This document shows, one piece after another, positions 26,009 to 34,365 of a DNA stretch of 36,847 nt. Within the stretch, counting starts at the first letter, position 1. Each line of letters begins with the position of its first letter. The DNA comes from an uncultured Campylobacter sp. (GTDB lineage: Bacteria; Campylobacterota; Campylobacteria; Campylobacterales; Campylobacteraceae), in the NCBI RefSeq assembly GCF_937997535.1, contig NZ_CALKTT010000026.1:1-36847 (forward strand), in the 5' to 3' direction. The position numbers were made by a program, and so were the translations under genes. Below the pieces are notes generated by a model that was given only the letters and a program-made list of their open reading frames with translations, did not search any database and was not told the origin of the DNA.

Positions 26009-26599
26009 TTAAAGCTTGTCACAATTTTCTCTTTTAAATTTTGATATGGTATCCAAAACAATAAAAATTAAAACCATATGAGACATTGCTAGCATAAACC
26101 ATTTCTTCGGTGTAATATAATATCCTCTATCCGCAAATCTCATAAAATATCTATTCCCTTTTATGCTTTCTCGTTCGCCTAAATTATCGTCTAAAATAAG
26201 AATTTGATAAGCCGTTTTCGTTTTAAACGGAAAGGGGAATTCAGAATACCAAATCCTAACTTTGCGATCTTGCAAAAGATCAAAACGTAGTATATTTCTT
26301 TGTTTGTCATATATATAAAATTCATCTATCCCTTTATAATTTAGTCCCAAGGAAACCTTCTCTACGGCTTTTCTTTCGCTATCATAAAATTGCAATAACC
26401 ACCAGCTTCCTCCCCTTAACGCGGAATCGCTAGTAAAACCTGTTACTATGCCATCTGTGATTTTGAGATCACTTAAATTTTTTGGATTAGACAAAGCGAC
26501 TATATAATACCATGCGTAAGCGACAAACATTAGGCAAAAGTAAATTTTTATCTTATTCCAAATGCTTAGCCATTCATAAAAATTCCTAATTGCTTTCAC
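26009..26599 (-). CDS. Two-pass membrane protein, unknown function
   Basis: It has 196 residues with hydrophobic segments at about 18-37 and 164-183. The domain between them is rich in beta-strand patterns (GIVTGFTSD, WWLLQFYDSERKAVEKVSL) and would face the periplasm. It loosely resembles the DUF3592 plan, which I cannot confirm. The start is GTG with AAAAGG upstream. The gene is clearly more AT-rich than uvrB and the operon to the right, suggesting an accessory origin. Confidence 0.65.
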   Translation of the reverse strand: MKAIRNFYEWLSIWNKIKIYFCLMFVAYAWYYIVALSNPKNLSDLKITDGIVTGFTSDSALRGGSWWLLQFYDSERKAVEKVSLGLNYKGIDEFYIYDKQRNILRFDLLQDRKVRIWYSEFPFPFKTKTAYQILILDDNLGERESIKGNRYFMRFADRGYYITPKKWFMLAMSHMVLIFIVLDTISKFKRENCDKL

Positions 26600-26802
26600 A
26601 CCGACCTTTTAATTTAAATATTCTTATTTTAGCGCCGATCCCTTAAGTAAGTATATAAAAATTTGGCTCAACAAAACTTTAATGCAAATACAAGGGGTAT
26701 TAAGTTACGATAAGCCAAATTTAAACATTCGTCCAAACCCGCCGCTTAACGCCATCTTTGCAGCTCTTTTATAAGGTTTCGCAGCTTTCACCTCATCGAA
26801 AT

Positions 26803-26943
26803 TTAGCATAATTTATCGTCTTTTGGAATATAGGTGCTTCGGTTGAAAAAATAGCATAAAAGAAAAACTAATATGCAAATCGGGGCTATAAAGATTCCGT
26901 ATAAAGTGCCGGTGCCGCTTAACTCATCTCGCGAACCTCCCAT
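26803..26943 (-). CDS. Overlooked 46-residue membrane peptide overlapping its upstream gene
   Basis: This small ORF starts at the ATG at 26943, 25 bases inside the 3' end of the preceding gene and in another frame, and ends TAA at 26803. The product begins MGGSRDELSGTG and then has one strong hydrophobic segment (about residues 14-33) with a basic, polar tail ending KDDKLC. Overlap with the previous gene suggests translational coupling; no good RBS is seen. It could instead be the displaced C-terminus of that gene after a frameshift. The composition, with a clean transmembrane segment and charged tail, favours a real product. Confidence 0.55.
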   Translation of the reverse strand: MGGSRDELSGTGTLYGIFIAPICILVFLLCYFFNRSTYIPKDDKLC

Positions 26944-27326
26944 TGCCGAAGATAGAAATAGCAAAGTGGGAAATAAATCAAGACTAAGCTAGCCGTATTC
27001 TCAAAAGCAAAAATCGTCAAACTGGCATCTTGATTTTTTATGAAAAAGCTGCTGTATTTTTTTGTCTTGTAGCACTTTAAACAAAATGCCGTCAAGCAAA
27101 TGGATAAAACTACCGCCGCACAAAACAAAAGAGGTTCGGGCATCTGAATATCCACGTAAGAAATAAGTCGCGAAACTACCGATGCAATGCCGAACAAAAG
27201 CGCTAAAAATACCATACTAGAGCACCTAATTAGCCTATGTTTGTCGTATCGCTTCTTTAAATTCTCCGGTATTGCGGCGAATTTTTTGTCTAACTCTTTC
27301 ATCTCGGCTTGAAATTTTTCGCTCAC
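26919..27326 (-). CDS. Three-pass membrane protein, unknown function
   Basis: It has 135 residues. A charged helical N-terminus (about 1-30) precedes three hydrophobic segments (about 35-55, 64-84 and 100-122). The start is GTG with a strong AAAAGGAG seven bases upstream. No family is recognised. It overlaps a small membrane ORF at its 3' end and belongs to the same AT-richer accessory patch as the gene at 26009-26599. Confidence 0.65.
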   Translation of the reverse strand: MSEKFQAEMKELDKKFAAIPENLKKRYDKHRLIRCSSMVFLALLFGIASVVSRLISYVDIQMPEPLLFCAAVVLSICLTAFCLKCYKTKKYSSFFIKNQDASLTIFAFENTASLVLIYFPLCYFYLRQWEVREMS

Positions 27327-27513
27327 GGCTCGCTCCTTTTAAGCGTTTAAATTTTAGAGATTATATTAAATTCGGCGCCGCGTCTTTTTGATGTCACACC
27401 TTGCGGTTAAATTTTAAAATTTACCGCGTTACATTCGCGAAAAGTCGAAAAATTTTAAACTCGGCAAAGCATTAAAATTCCCGTCCGCCTTTAAATTTAG
27501 CATTTTACCGCAG

Positions 27514-27973
27514 CTAGCAAAGCTCTAAATTTTCCACGCGCAGCGGTCTTTCGCCTTCGAAAATCACCCCGATGCCGAAAGGCTCGCAAATATCAAGCGC
27601 GCCCGGACCCCAGCAGCCACTGTGTATCGCGCGCGTAAAACGTGCATTGCGGCAGCTCAAACGGCAGATCGCAAACGGGCACGTCAAGCAGCCTAAGCTC
27701 ATCCTCGCTCAAACGATACTCGCGTCTAAGCTCGTCTCGCAGGAAGACAAGAGCGTCTTTTACGTACTGATCGATGTCCCAGGCGTCGCTGCGCGAGCAA
27801 GACCCCGCATCATCCACATCCGCCGTATCTACAGACACGAGACAAAACGGCACCTCGCCGAAGCTTTTGCTTTTTAGTGCCAGCTCCGCGTACCAAATAA
27901 AGCCCTCGTCCGTCGCGACTTTTTCAAGCTCGTCAAATTTCCAAGCCATTTTTTGCATTTTATTTTCGCTCAT
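27514..27973 (-). pseudogene. Frameshifted gene of unknown function
   Basis: The ORF 27593-27973 encodes 126 residues ending QWLLGSGRA. Another frame continues at once with GPGALDICEPFGIGVIFEG to a stop at 27514. Removing one G from the four-G run at 27608-27611 (CCCC on the plus strand) joins them into one chain of 152 residues reading WLLGPGALDIC. I infer a single-base insertion, a sequencing error or frame switching at this run. The joined protein is soluble and acidic. No family is recognised, though small proteins of this look are often immunity or accessory proteins. The RBS is weak. Confidence 0.6.
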
Positions 27974-28393
27974 CTTTTAAAATTTTAATGCCGCGCCCAT
28001 TTTTGCGCGCCGTGTTTAATCCGCACCGAAATAAAATTTGGCTCGCTTCTCAGCGGACGGGCAATGATAACGAAGCAGATTACTTTTAAATTTTAAAATT
28101 TCAATGAAAGCCACTTTAAATTTAAAATTTCAAAAGACCTGCCGCTGTCTGCCGCGAGCGGCGATGAAATTTTAACGCCGCGTCTTACGGCGAAATTTTA
28201 AAATTTAGCGCGCCGTAGAGACAGCGCACCGTAAAATTTCACGCCGTAAAATTTAAAAGCGAAATTCCGCGCCGAAATTTTAATTCAAAATTCCACGCCT
28301 GCAAGCGTAAAATTTAGAGCTAAATTCCATTGCGACGCCGTAAAATTCTACTCGTTAAATTTTATAAATTTGTCCGCTTTTAAATCCGCAAAT
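27974..28393. repeat. RAATTY-rich gene-free stretch
   Basis: No gene is seen in 420 bases. By hand count there are about 20 RAATTY sites, interleaved with GCCGTAAAAT-type spacers. One recurring arrangement is GCCGTAAAATT or close to it at 28230, 28245 and 28337. It lies downstream of the long leftward operon; no clear terminator hairpin is seen. Confidence 0.75.
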
Positions 28394-28807
28394 TTAATAC
28401 GCCTTTACGAGCCGTAAATTTTTTAAATATATGACGCCGTCAAAAATGCCGCCCCCATTCGGCGCGGGCCAAGAAATGGCGATTCTTTTCGGCTCCCTGT
28501 CATATTCGGGCGAGCAACGATTCTTGGAGCAGTCTATTTTAAATACCTCTTTATCGTTGCTATCAAAATCTGTCTGGGTAGAATTTTTAGGAATTTCCAG
28601 CGTGTGGATTATACGATACGGCTCGCCCTCTTTTGTGCGGGCGGACGTTATTTTTATTAGCGTATCTGCGCTGTCGTCCGAAGTCCTATAGACCCCGTCT
28701 TGCCCTAAGCCCGCCAGCTCGAATTTTTTCTCCTTGCTATAAAATGCCGAGATTATGGAGCAGCCGCTAAAAAGCAAAACTGCCGCAAATAACGCAAACG
28801 CTCTCAT
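28394..28807 (-). CDS. Lipoprotein of unknown function
   Basis: It has 137 residues with a lipoprotein signal peptide: MRAFALFAAVLLFSG and then the lipobox Cys (FSGC, C16). The residue after the Cys is Ser, which by the usual rule predicts outer-membrane sorting. The mature part is beta-strand-like with two close Cys (IDCSKNRC). A very strong AAGGAGG precedes the ATG. It follows the UPF0210 gene by 24 bases, so it is probably the last gene of the long operon. No family is recognised. Confidence 0.75.
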   Translation of the reverse strand: MRAFALFAAVLLFSGCSIISAFYSKEKKFELAGLGQDGVYRTSDDSADTLIKITSARTKEGEPYRIIHTLEIPKNSTQTDFDSNDKEVFKIDCSKNRCSPEYDREPKRIAISWPAPNGGGIFDGVIYLKNLRLVKAY

Positions 28808-28831
28808 TTTTCCTCCTTAAGCGGGTTAAAT

Positions 28832-30169
28832 TTAGTTCTTAAAACTATGAATAGGTGCCGGTATCTGGCCGCCGCGGGCGATGAAGTCCGCCGATGAGTT
28901 TTTATTTACGCTCATCACGGGCGCGCTACCGAGTAACCCGCCAAATTCCAGCGTGTCGCCCTCTTTGCCTTTTGGGATGATGCGCACGGCGGTCGTTTTT
29001 TGATTTATCACGCCGATCGCGGCCTCGTCGGCTATGATCGCGGCGATCGTCTGCTCGGGCGTATCCTCAGGGATCGCGATCATATCGAGCCCCACCGAGC
29101 AGATCGCGGTCATTGCTTCGAGCTTTTCTAAGCTTAGCGAGCCTGCGCGCACCGCAGCTATCATACCCTCGTCTTCGGAGACGGGGATAAACGCGCCGCT
29201 AAGCCCGCCTACTTGGTTGCAGGCCATCACTCCACCCTTTTTGACCGCGTCGTTTAGTAGCGCAAGCGCAGCCGTCGTGCCGTGCGTGCCGACGCGCTCT
29301 AAGCCCATCTCCTCAAGCACGCGCGCGACCGAATCACCCACGGCAGGGGTCGGAGCTAGCGAGAGATCGACGATGCCAAATTTCACGCCCAGCCGCTCAG
29401 ACGCCATTTGACCGACGAGCTGTCCGATGCGAGTGATCTTAAACGCAGTCTTTTTCACGGTCTCGGCGACCATGTCAAAGCTCGCTCCGCGCACCTTCTC
29501 AAGCGCGCGTTTTACGACGCCCGGGCCCGATACGCCCACGTTTATGACGACCTCGGCCTCTCCCACGCCGTGAAATGCGCCCGCCATAAAGGGATTATCC
29601 TCGACGGCGTTGGCAAACACGACCAGCTTTGCAGCGCCCAGATCTGAAAGCCGCGCCGTTTCTTTGATCACGCGCCCCATATCGGCGACCGCACTCATAT
29701 TTATGCCCGTCTTGGTCGAGCCGATATTTACCGACGAGCAGACCTTCTGCGTCGCGGCGAGTGCGGCTGGGATCGAGTCGATTAAAATTTTATCGCCCTT
29801 TGCGTAGCCCTTTTGCACTAGCGCCGAAAAGCCGCCGATAAAGTCGATACCGACCTTTTTGGCAGCCTCGTCCATCGCTCTAGCAAGCGGCACGTAGTCT
29901 GCGGCATCCGTCGCCGCGCCGATGATGGCGATAGGCGTTACGCAGACGCGCTTATTTACGATCGGGATGCCAAGCTCTGCTGAAATTTCATTACCGACCT
30001 TTACGAGATCGCGCGCTTTATCGGTGATCTTGGCGTAAATTTTCTCCGCTGCTTTGTTTATATCGGGATCGATACAGTCAAGCAGGCTGATACCCATCGT
30101 GATCGTGCGAATGTCGAAATTTTGCTCCTCGATCATCGCGATCGTTTCGGTTACGTTTTTGATGTCCAT
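28832..30169 (-). CDS. UPF0210 (PFL/DUF711) family protein
   Basis: It has 445 residues, the usual length of UPF0210 proteins, which are distantly related to glycyl-radical (PFL-like) folds and have no proven role. Family segments seen are IRTITMGISLLDCIDP near the N-terminus, VNIGSTKTGINM in the middle, NVGVSGPGVVKRAL, and GLSGAFIPVSEDEGM in the C-terminal half. It is soluble. It lies nine bases after an ACT-domain gene, a pairing that is widespread in bacteria, which suggests that the ACT protein senses a ligand for it. Confidence 0.88.
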   Translation of the reverse strand: MDIKNVTETIAMIEEQNFDIRTITMGISLLDCIDPDINKAAEKIYAKITDKARDLVKVGNEISAELGIPIVNKRVCVTPIAIIGAATDAADYVPLARAMDEAAKKVGIDFIGGFSALVQKGYAKGDKILIDSIPAALAATQKVCSSVNIGSTKTGINMSAVADMGRVIKETARLSDLGAAKLVVFANAVEDNPFMAGAFHGVGEAEVVINVGVSGPGVVKRALEKVRGASFDMVAETVKKTAFKITRIGQLVGQMASERLGVKFGIVDLSLAPTPAVGDSVARVLEEMGLERVGTHGTTAALALLNDAVKKGGVMACNQVGGLSGAFIPVSEDEGMIAAVRAGSLSLEKLEAMTAICSVGLDMIAIPEDTPEQTIAAIIADEAAIGVINQKTTAVRIIPKGKEGDTLEFGGLLGSAPVMSVNKNSSADFIARGGQIPAPIHSFKN

Positions 30170-30178
30170 TTGTGCGCC

Positions 30179-30445
30179 TTAGATGTTGTGCATGGCGTCA
30201 AAGATCGCCGAGCTTTGGATGTTGATTTTAACTTTTAACTTTTCGCCTAGCTCGTTTAGCTCCTCGCGCAGAGCCGTGAAGTCCTGCTTTTCCTCACTGG
30301 AAACCACCGCCATCATCGTAAAAAACTCGTCCAAAACCGTCTGACTGATGTCGTCTATGTTTAGCCCAAGCTGCGCGAGCTTGGCCGAAACGCCCGCTAC
30401 AATGCCAACCTTGTCCTTACCGATCACCGTTACGATCGCTTTCAC
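30179..30445 (-). CDS. ACT domain protein, UPF0237 family
   Basis: It has 88 residues, a single ACT domain: KAIVTVIGKDKVGIVAGVSA at the start, then LNIDDISQTV and a helical C-terminal half. Such single-ACT proteins are thought to bind amino acids or similar ligands and pair with UPF0210 proteins. The start is GTG with AAAAGGAG seven bases upstream. It is a member of the der-to-lipoprotein operon. Confidence 0.88.
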   Translation of the reverse strand: MKAIVTVIGKDKVGIVAGVSAKLAQLGLNIDDISQTVLDEFFTMMAVVSSEEKQDFTALREELNELGEKLKVKINIQSSAIFDAMHNI

Positions 30446-30500
30446 TCTTACTCCTTTTTAAAATTTATTTAGCTATTTTGAGCGCGGAAGCCCTTTAAAA

Positions 30501-31001
30501 CTACTGAATTTTGCCGCCGTTTGAAATTATTAGCGCAAACACAATTGCGACAAAAGCGTAAAATATTACCGCGAGCCATATCGCCCATCTATTCACGCCG
30601 CCGCCCCGTCTTAGGGCTTCATCGTCCTGTTTATCCAGCAATGAAACAAAACTATAGCAAACGAAATATTTCGCCATAGTTCCGCTACTGACGCTAATCG
30701 CCATTCCTATACTTCTATCATATTCATCCAAAAACGGAATAAAGCAAGAAATTACCACAACGGCAAATAGGGCTGCGGCAATTTTATACTCCTTGCGGTA
30801 CAGAAAAAAGAACAGCGTGCCGAAAAATCCCCACCAACTCCACGTGCTTACATAATTTAACTCGCGCTGCTTGCCCGCGGCGAAAAATTTCTCGCAGGCG
30901 CGTGCGTAAATTTCAACCTTGCTAGGAGTTTGCAAGAAAATTTCCAGCTTCTGCCGAAGCAGCTTGCCGTCAGATAAAATTTCTCTAGCATAATCCGTCA
31001 T
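30501..31001 (-). CDS. Membrane protein, DUF2628-like
   Basis: It has 166 residues. A helical N-terminal part leads to STWSWWGFFGTLFFFLYRKEY, a pattern typical of DUF2628 proteins (aromatic-rich segment, then Tyr-Arg-Lys). Further hydrophobic segments follow at about 72-90, 100-118 and 140-160. The function of the family is unknown. It sits ten bases after trpS, where C. jejuni has serS, so it is an insertion into or replacement in that gene order. AAGGAG precedes the ATG. Confidence 0.72.
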   Translation of the reverse strand: MTDYAREILSDGKLLRQKLEIFLQTPSKVEIYARACEKFFAAGKQRELNYVSTWSWWGFFGTLFFFLYRKEYKIAAALFAVVVISCFIPFLDEYDRSIGMAISVSSGTMAKYFVCYSFVSLLDKQDDEALRRGGGVNRWAIWLAVIFYAFVAIVFALIISNGGKIQ

Positions 31002-31011
31002 CTCACTCTCC

Positions 31012-31980
31012 TTAGCGATAAATCCCCACGGCGGCGCGAACCTTTTGCATCAATGAAGCAGCCGTCGCGGCCGCTCTTTGCGCGCCCTGTCTTAGCATCT
31101 CGTCCAAAATTTCGCGGTGGCTTTGATAGTATTCGAATTTATCTCGCGCGTCTTTGAAGTAGCTAAGCACGAGCTCGTTTAGATACGCCTTGAAGTGCCC
31201 GTGCCCCTCACCGCCCCGCTCGTAGCGAGCCTGTAGCTTCGTCTGCTCCGCTTCGCTTAAAAACAGCTTCGCGATATTATAGACATTGCATCCGCGCCAC
31301 TGCTTAGGCGCCTCTAGCGGCTCGGAGGTCGTTACGATACTTGAAATTTGCTTCTTTAGCGTCGCGGCATCTGCAAAAATATCGATCGTATTGCCGTAGC
31401 TCTTGCTCATCTTCGCGCCGTCTGTGCCCGGCACGATCGCTACTTCATCATTTACGCGCGCTTGCGGAATAGTTAAAATTTCGCCGTGGGCGTTGTTAAA
31501 TTTAAGCGCGATGTCGCGAGCGATCTCGACATGCTGGATCTGATCCTTGCCCACAGGCACGACCTCCGCGCTGTATAGCAGGATGTCCGCCGCCATCAGA
31601 ACGGGGTAGCTAAACAGATCGTGTTTGCTCTCAAAGCCCTTGGCGATCTTGTCTTTGTATGCGTGCGCTCGCTCGAGTAACCCCATCGGCGTATATCCGC
31701 TTAAAATCCAGTAAAGCTCCAACACCTCTTTCACGTCGCTTTGCACCCAAAACACCGTCTTTTTCGGATCTATCCCGAGGGACAAAAACGCCGCGGCGGC
31801 CTCGTAGGTGGAGTTTTTTAGCTTTGCGCCGTCGCTTACGGACGTGAGCGCATGGTAGTTTGCGATAAACATAAACATCTGCTCGCCCGCGTTTTGCGCA
31901 TCTACCATCTGCTTGATGCTCGCGAAGTAATTGCCCAAATGCAGCTTGCCGCTGGGCTGAAGACCCGTTAAAATTCTCAT
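31012..31980 (-). CDS. trpS: Tryptophan-tRNA ligase
   Basis: This is the class I aminoacyl-tRNA synthetase that charges tRNA-Trp. It has 322 residues, the standard bacterial length. The HIGH motif is PSGKLHLGNY (residues about 9-18) and the KMSKS motif is GAKMSKSYGN (about 190-199). Conserved segments MADILLYSAEVVPVGKDQIQH are present. AAAGGAGC precedes the ATG. It lies ten bases after the aroK fusion, in the same order as in C. jejuni (der, aroK, trpS). Confidence 0.96.
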   Translation of the reverse strand: MRILTGLQPSGKLHLGNYFASIKQMVDAQNAGEQMFMFIANYHALTSVSDGAKLKNSTYEAAAAFLSLGIDPKKTVFWVQSDVKEVLELYWILSGYTPMGLLERAHAYKDKIAKGFESKHDLFSYPVLMAADILLYSAEVVPVGKDQIQHVEIARDIALKFNNAHGEILTIPQARVNDEVAIVPGTDGAKMSKSYGNTIDIFADAATLKKQISSIVTTSEPLEAPKQWRGCNVYNIAKLFLSEAEQTKLQARYERGGEGHGHFKAYLNELVLSYFKDARDKFEYYQSHREILDEMLRQGAQRAAATAASLMQKVRAAVGIYR

Positions 31981-31990
31981 CGTTGCTCCT

Positions 31991-32962
31991 TTAAATCAAA
32001 ATCAGATCGCCGTCTATAAAGCCCACGGCGACGTGCTTGCACTTAAAAATTTTAGCGCCAGGCATCTGCTCTCGCAGCTCGCGCAGAGCCTGCACGAGCA
32101 GTTTTAAAACCTGCCGCCACGAAAGCTCATTTAAAAATTCAAGCTGCAAGCGTGAACATTCGGGATAAAATTCATCCTCGTCCTCGCACGCCCAGTCGTC
32201 GTCATCCGCGTCGTAGCTGCTCGATCCCGCGAGCTCAAGCGCATAAGGCTCGTAAAGATCGAAGTGCCACGCGATCACTCGCTTTGGAATTTCCTCGCGT
32301 TCTAAGCCCTCGATCAATTCACGCAGCTTTTGCTTTAGCGCCTCTTTCTTTTTAAGCTTATCGCCTTTGCCCTCTTTGCCGTGCGGCTCGGAATTTTTGC
32401 CGCCGCCAGAGCACTTCTGCTTAGACATCTTTTTTCCTTTTAAATTTAGCCCGTCGCAGGCGGAACAAATTTCTTTTACGATCTTTTTCACGCTTTTATT
32501 TTCGACGTCGATTACGATGTCGGCCTTTTTTTCATACGCCCCGTCTCTTTGAGCGTGCAGCGCCGCGGCCTTTTGTAGATCCGCTAGCAGCGGGCGCTTA
32601 GCAAATTTTTTCTCCGCGTTCTCGCTATTTTTTAAGCGATCAATAATCCCCTCAAAGCTTGATTTCAGATACACGACGGTGCCGATTTTGTTTAAATTTT
32701 TCACGGCGTAAAAACCGCCGCCCGTAGATATCACGGCGCAGCGGACGGACTTTTCTAAAAATTTCGCAAGGCTCGCTTCCATCTTTCTAAAACTCTGCTC
32801 GCCCTGTTCTTTAAAAATTTGCCCGATCTTTTTATTGGCGTAGCTTTCGATCATATCGTCGCAATCAAGCGCGAACATCCCGCTTTGCGCAGCCAGCGCC
32901 CGCGCTACCGTGCCCTTGCCGACCCCCATAAAGCCGATGAGCACGATATTACCGCTCTTCAT
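31991..32962 (-). CDS. aroK: Shikimate kinase fused to a C-terminal domain of unknown function
   Basis: Residues 1 to about 172 are a complete shikimate kinase, which phosphorylates shikimate for aromatic amino acid synthesis: P-loop GFMGVGKGT (10-18), DCDDMIES with the shikimate-binding Asp, GGG near 81-83, and the lid with KRPLL (122-126). Free AroK in C. jejuni is about 165 residues, so 323 is double. The rest has a basic linker, helices, an acidic patch (DADDDDWACEDEDEF) and a helical end. At the joint, codons for GLNLKGKK contain an AAATTT hexamer and a perfect RBS six bases before ATG 179. The second part could therefore also be made alone (145 residues). I infer fusion by loss of the aroK stop. 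Its start overlaps der by 14 bases. Confidence 0.88.
   Translation of the reverse strand: MKSGNIVLIGFMGVGKGTVARALAAQSGMFALDCDDMIESYANKKIGQIFKEQGEQSFRKMEASLAKFLEKSVRCAVISTGGGFYAVKNLNKIGTVVYLKSSFEGIIDRLKNSENAEKKFAKRPLLADLQKAAALHAQRDGAYEKKADIVIDVENKSVKKIVKEICSACDGLNLKGKKMSKQKCSGGGKNSEPHGKEGKGDKLKKKEALKQKLRELIEGLEREEIPKRVIAWHFDLYEPYALELAGSSSYDADDDDWACEDEDEFYPECSRLQLEFLNELSWRQVLKLLVQALRELREQMPGAKIFKCKHVAVGFIDGDLILI
32426..32440 (-). promoter_or_regulatory. Internal ribosome binding site and start inside aroK fusion
   Basis: On the minus strand AAAGGA (32440-32435) is followed after six bases by ATG (32428-32426), in frame with the fusion. Spacing and strength equal those of normal starts in this window. 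It would yield a separate 145-residue C-terminal product beginning MSKQKC. Confidence 0.65.
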
Positions 32963-34334
32963 CGCTCTCCCCTTTTTTGCGCGGCAGCAGCACTAGCGGA
33001 CTTCCCGAAAGAGCAAAGCTCGCGCGTAGTCTGTTCATTAAATAGCGCTTGTAGCTAAAATGCAGCGCTTGCGGGCGGTTCATCACAAGAGCGATCTTCG
33101 GCGGTGCAAAGCCGATCTGTGCGGCGTAGTAAATTTTAACCGATTTGCCCCGCTCGCGAGGTATCGGATGCGCCTTTATCGCGGATTCTACCGCTTCATT
33201 GATCCTTGCGGTGCCGAGCTTACGCGTGAAATTTGAATAAACTTCCAAAATGAGCGGGTAAATTTTATGGATCCGCTTCCTGTCCGTCGCGCTGACGCTG
33301 ATGATCGGCGCGTAGGAAAGAAATTTAAACCTATCGCGCAGATCGCGGCAAAACTCGTCGTAATCGCGCTCGCAAAGATCCCATTTGTTTAAAATTATGA
33401 TGAGCCCGAGTTCAAATTTAGCCGCAAGCCCCGCGATGCGCTCGTCCAGCTCGTTTAGCGGCTCGCTTGCGTCAAGCACCAAAAGCGCGATATCGGAGTT
33501 TTGCAAGATTTTTTCGGTGCGATTTAGCGCGAAACGCTCTATGCCCTCGATCTTACCGCGGCGGCGAATGCCCGCCGTATCGATAAACTCGAGCGTGCGC
33601 CCCTCAAATTCCGTGCTTTCGTTCACCGGATCGATCGTCGTGCCCGCATAATCGCTCACGACCGAGCGCTGCGAGCCCACAAGCGCGTTTAGAAGGCTTG
33701 ATTTACCGACATTTACTCGCCCGATGATACCCACGCCGATGGTCTTGTCTGCATAAAATTCCTCGTCGCGCCCCTCTTTCGGCTCGCCCTCGTCGTTAAA
33801 GCCCTCTATAAAATCATCAAAAATTTCATCCTCGTCCTGCCTCGCGGGCGCAGGGTCTAAAAAGCCATATATCCACTCTTTCAGCTCATCGATGCCGCTG
33901 TTGTGCGAGACGGAGATAGGGAAAAATTTAACGCCGAATTCGTTAAACTCCCAGCTACGCTCCTCGTCGCGCTTGCCGTCTATTTTATTGACCGCTAGGG
34001 CGATGGGCTTACCGAGCTTTTGCAGCGAGAAAAATATCCGCCGCTCATCGTCGCTCGGAAGCAGCTTGCCGTCCGTCATAAAGATTATCAAATCCGCGCT
34101 CTTTGCCTCGCTTAGCGTCTTAGCTTGCACGCGCACAAACAGCTCGGAGGCGTCGTCCAAGCCGCCCGAATCGATCACGCGCATGCGGCGATCGAAAATT
34201 TCGGCTTCGGCTTTGTTGGTATCGCGCGTCGTACCCGCAACGTCGCTGGTAATAGCGATGCGAGCACCCGCTAGGCGGTTAAAAAGGCTCGACTTGCCGA
34301 CATTGGGGCGCCCGATGATGATCAAACTTTTCAC
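32949..34334 (-). CDS. der: Ribosome assembly GTPase Der (EngA)
   Basis: This double-GTPase protein is needed for large ribosomal subunit assembly. It has two G domains (G1 motifs GRPNVGKSSLF near residue 6 and GRVNVGKSSLLNAL in the second half), DxxG-type DSGG and DTAG, and NKID and NKWD specificity motifs. A KH-like C-terminal domain follows, with the family segment KIYYAAQIGFAPPK. The start is GTG at 34334, with AAGGA six bases upstream. The longer ORF to 34421 runs through the promoter and is rejected. It has 461 residues, close to C. jejuni Der. It heads the operon. Confidence 0.95.
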   Translation of the reverse strand: MKSLIIIGRPNVGKSSLFNRLAGARIAITSDVAGTTRDTNKAEAEIFDRRMRVIDSGGLDDASELFVRVQAKTLSEAKSADLIIFMTDGKLLPSDDERRIFFSLQKLGKPIALAVNKIDGKRDEERSWEFNEFGVKFFPISVSHNSGIDELKEWIYGFLDPAPARQDEDEIFDDFIEGFNDEGEPKEGRDEEFYADKTIGVGIIGRVNVGKSSLLNALVGSQRSVVSDYAGTTIDPVNESTEFEGRTLEFIDTAGIRRRGKIEGIERFALNRTEKILQNSDIALLVLDASEPLNELDERIAGLAAKFELGLIIILNKWDLCERDYDEFCRDLRDRFKFLSYAPIISVSATDRKRIHKIYPLILEVYSNFTRKLGTARINEAVESAIKAHPIPRERGKSVKIYYAAQIGFAPPKIALVMNRPQALHFSYKRYLMNRLRASFALSGSPLVLLPRKKGESDEER

Positions 34335-34359
34335 GTTCGTCCTTGTAGTTTTTGGCGCG

Positions 34360-34365
34360 ATTATA
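34360..34365 (-). promoter_or_regulatory. Putative -10 box for the der operon
   Basis: TATAAT on the minus strand, 26 bases before the GTG of der. It supports that start and probably drives seven genes down to 28394. Confidence 0.6.

Noticed and set aside
26600..26802. Promoter or RNA gene between the two membrane-protein genes
   Set aside because: AT-rich sequence with a few AAATTT hexamers, but no convincing structure, RBS or ORF beyond the 46-codon gene.
28200..28393. Possible small RNA or attenuator from GCCGTAAAATT-type repeats
   Set aside because: No promoter with terminator could be paired with it, and the pattern is explained by the RAATTY array.
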